Assembly (NCBI GenBank): GCA_030667735.1 | Contig: DAOUVG010000084.1 | Location: 1-6,800, forward strand | Length of the DNA stretch: 6,800 nt | From: Dehalococcoidales bacterium | GTDB lineage: Bacteria > Chloroflexota > Dehalococcoidia > Dehalococcoidales > Fen-1064 | Direction: 5' to 3' | Part shown: in pieces, positions 6,075 through 6,800 of the stretch | Numbering within the stretch: the first letter of the stretch is position 1 | How the letters are laid out: every line of letters starts with the position of its first letter | Program-made: the position numbers and the translations under genes | The notes under the pieces: generated by a model | Seen by the model: the letters and a program-made list of their open reading frames with translations, nothing else | Databases searched by the model: none | What the model was told of the DNA's origin: nothing

Positions 6075-6643
6075 GGGTGCTGGGTATAGCAGGAAGCCCG
6101 AGGCGCGGCGGCAACACCGACCTGCTGCTGGAGGAGGTGCTGAAAGGGGTCGCCGGCAAGGGTGCCGAGGTAAAAACCATTGCCCTGAACCGGCTCAAGA
6201 TTACGCCCTGCCAGCACTGTGACGCCTGCCTGGAGGCGGGGAAGTGCCGGATACAGGACGATATGCAGGGTATCTACGACGAGCTGGAGCAGGCCGACCG
6301 CATAGTGCTGGCTGCGCCGATACACTTCATGGGACTTTCCGCCCAGATGAAGGCAATGATAGACCGCTGCCAGTGCCTCTGGGCGCGCAAGTACGTGCTC
6401 AAGGTTCCGCCGTTGGGCGACGACCGCCCGCGTAAGGGCCTGCTTGTCTCCGTGGGGGGAACGAAATACAAGGACCTTTTCGATGCCGGACGGCAGGTGG
6501 TCAAGTCCCTCTTCACGGTACTCAACATCGAGTACGCCGGTGAGCTGCTCTTCGAGGGCATAGACGAGAAGGGCGCCATTGCCAGACACCCCGACGCCCT
6601 CAATCAGGCCTTCGAGGCCGGGCAGAAGCTGGTGGACGAGTGA
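6071..6643 (+). CDS. Iron-sulfur flavoprotein (Isf)-like NAD(P)H-dependent FMN oxidoreductase, flavodoxin fold
   Basis: A 190-residue flavodoxin-fold protein of the NADPH-dependent FMN reductase family. The FMN phosphate loop is GIAGSPRRGGNTDLL at 5-19, and the second flavin-binding region is APIHFMGLSAQMKAMIDR at 82-99. Between them PCQHCDACLEAGKC (46-59) gives CX2CX2CX5C (C47, C50, C53, C59), the compact cysteine motif that ligates a [4Fe-4S] cluster in archaeal and anaerobic bacterial Isf proteins. Such proteins carry electrons from ferredoxin-like donors and have been linked to reducing O2 or peroxide in anaerobes; the physiological partner here is unknown. The TTG start at 6071 overlaps the ybeY stop (TTGA) and has GAGGAG eight bases upstream (6057-6062). 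A strong terminator follows 27 bp after the stop codon. Family confidence is high and the exact role is open. Confidence 0.88.
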   Translation: MRVLGIAGSPRRGGNTDLLLEEVLKGVAGKGAEVKTIALNRLKITPCQHCDACLEAGKCRIQDDMQGIYDELEQADRIVLAAPIHFMGLSAQMKAMIDRCQCLWARKYVLKVPPLGDDRPRKGLLVSVGGTKYKDLFDAGRQVVKSLFTVLNIEYAGELLFEGIDEKGAIARHPDALNQAFEAGQKLVDE

Positions 6644-6670
6644 GGGGGTAGTGCTCAAAAAGGAGAATCC

Positions 6671-6712
6671 AGAGGGAGCGCCCCTCAGAAGGGGCGCTCC
6701 CTCTTCTATTGT
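6671..6712 (+). terminator. Rho-independent terminator of the ybeY-flavoprotein unit
   Basis: A perfect 14-bp GC-rich inverted repeat, AGAGGGAGCGCCCC (6671-6684) and GGGGCGCTCCCTCT (6691-6704), with a 6-base loop TCAGAA. It is followed by TCTATTGT, a modest T-rich tail. It lies 27 bases after the flavoprotein stop codon. On the other strand the stem is followed, after about nine bases, by a run of five T (6657-6661), so it may also stop transcription coming from the right. Confidence 0.85.
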
Positions 6713-6800
6713 CACGCCGGAGGTCCTGGCAAGCCCGAAGGCAAGCGCGCTACTCTATAAGGTGCGAATGACGCCTGCTGACCAACTGGCCCCCACACCG

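Noticed and set aside
6657..6670. AAAAAGGAG, a ribosome-site-like sequence after the flavoprotein gene
   Set aside because: No start codon or open frame follows; the terminator stem begins directly downstream.
6068..6715. Open frame of 215 codons on the minus strand across the flavoprotein gene
   Set aside because: Its start would lie just outside the terminator hairpin and the frame runs through it; it is antisense to a well-supported Isf-like protein and shows no domain.
6713..6800. Right edge with a GGCAAGC direct repeat (6728-6734 and 6741-6747)
   Set aside because: Too short and too simple to support a repeat element or gene; nothing else recognised before the window ends.

Overview
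This is a gene-dense stretch of bacterial chromosome with high GC (clearly above 50% by eye). It carries housekeeping and metabolic genes and shows no sign of phage, plasmid, transposon, CRISPR or other defence cargo. The gene content, the many GTG/TTG starts, the lipoprotein-like YajC and the Isf-type flavoprotein suggest an anaerobic lineage. Chloroflexota (Dehalococcoidia-like) is my best guess, but it rests on general protein resemblance only and is not proven here.

Layout. (1) Positions 1-1011, plus strand: the 3' end of a zinc/manganese-type ABC transporter permease (ABC-3 family), overlapped by 23 bp by a class I SAM-dependent methyltransferase. (2) Positions 1026-5351, minus strand, read from right to left: a near-consensus promoter, tRNA-Ser(GCT) with encoded CCA, a small hairpin, miaB (tRNA methylthiotransferase), yajC (Sec accessory protein), nadB (L-aspartate oxidase) and nadC (quinolinate phosphoribosyltransferase). 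The protein genes are 22-33 bp apart and look like one transcription unit. This unit runs convergently into the methyltransferase gene with a 14 bp gap and no visible terminator. (3) Positions 5352-5594: a divergent intergenic region with the tRNA promoter, two degenerate copies of a REP-like repeat, and a candidate extended -10 promoter directly upstream of ybeY. (4) Positions 5595-6643, plus strand: ybeY (rRNA endonuclease) and an iron-sulfur flavoprotein-type NAD(P)H oxidoreductase, joined by a 4-bp stop/start overlap and closed by a strong 14-bp hairpin terminator. (5) Positions 6713-6800: no gene recognised.

How the genes work together. NadB and NadC are the first and third steps of de novo NAD synthesis from aspartate. 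The middle enzyme, NadA, is not in the window. MiaB and YbeY both act on the translation machinery (tRNA position 37 and 16S rRNA 3'-end maturation), and YajC belongs to the Sec translocase. MiaB would not be expected to modify the tRNA-Ser(GCT) at the head of its own unit, because that tRNA has U36 rather than A36. I found no undescribed multi-gene system. The points most worth a second look are the lipoprotein-type N-terminus of YajC, the Arg-to-Leu change at a key YbeY position, the tRNA-led operon, and the methyltransferase coupled to a metal transporter.
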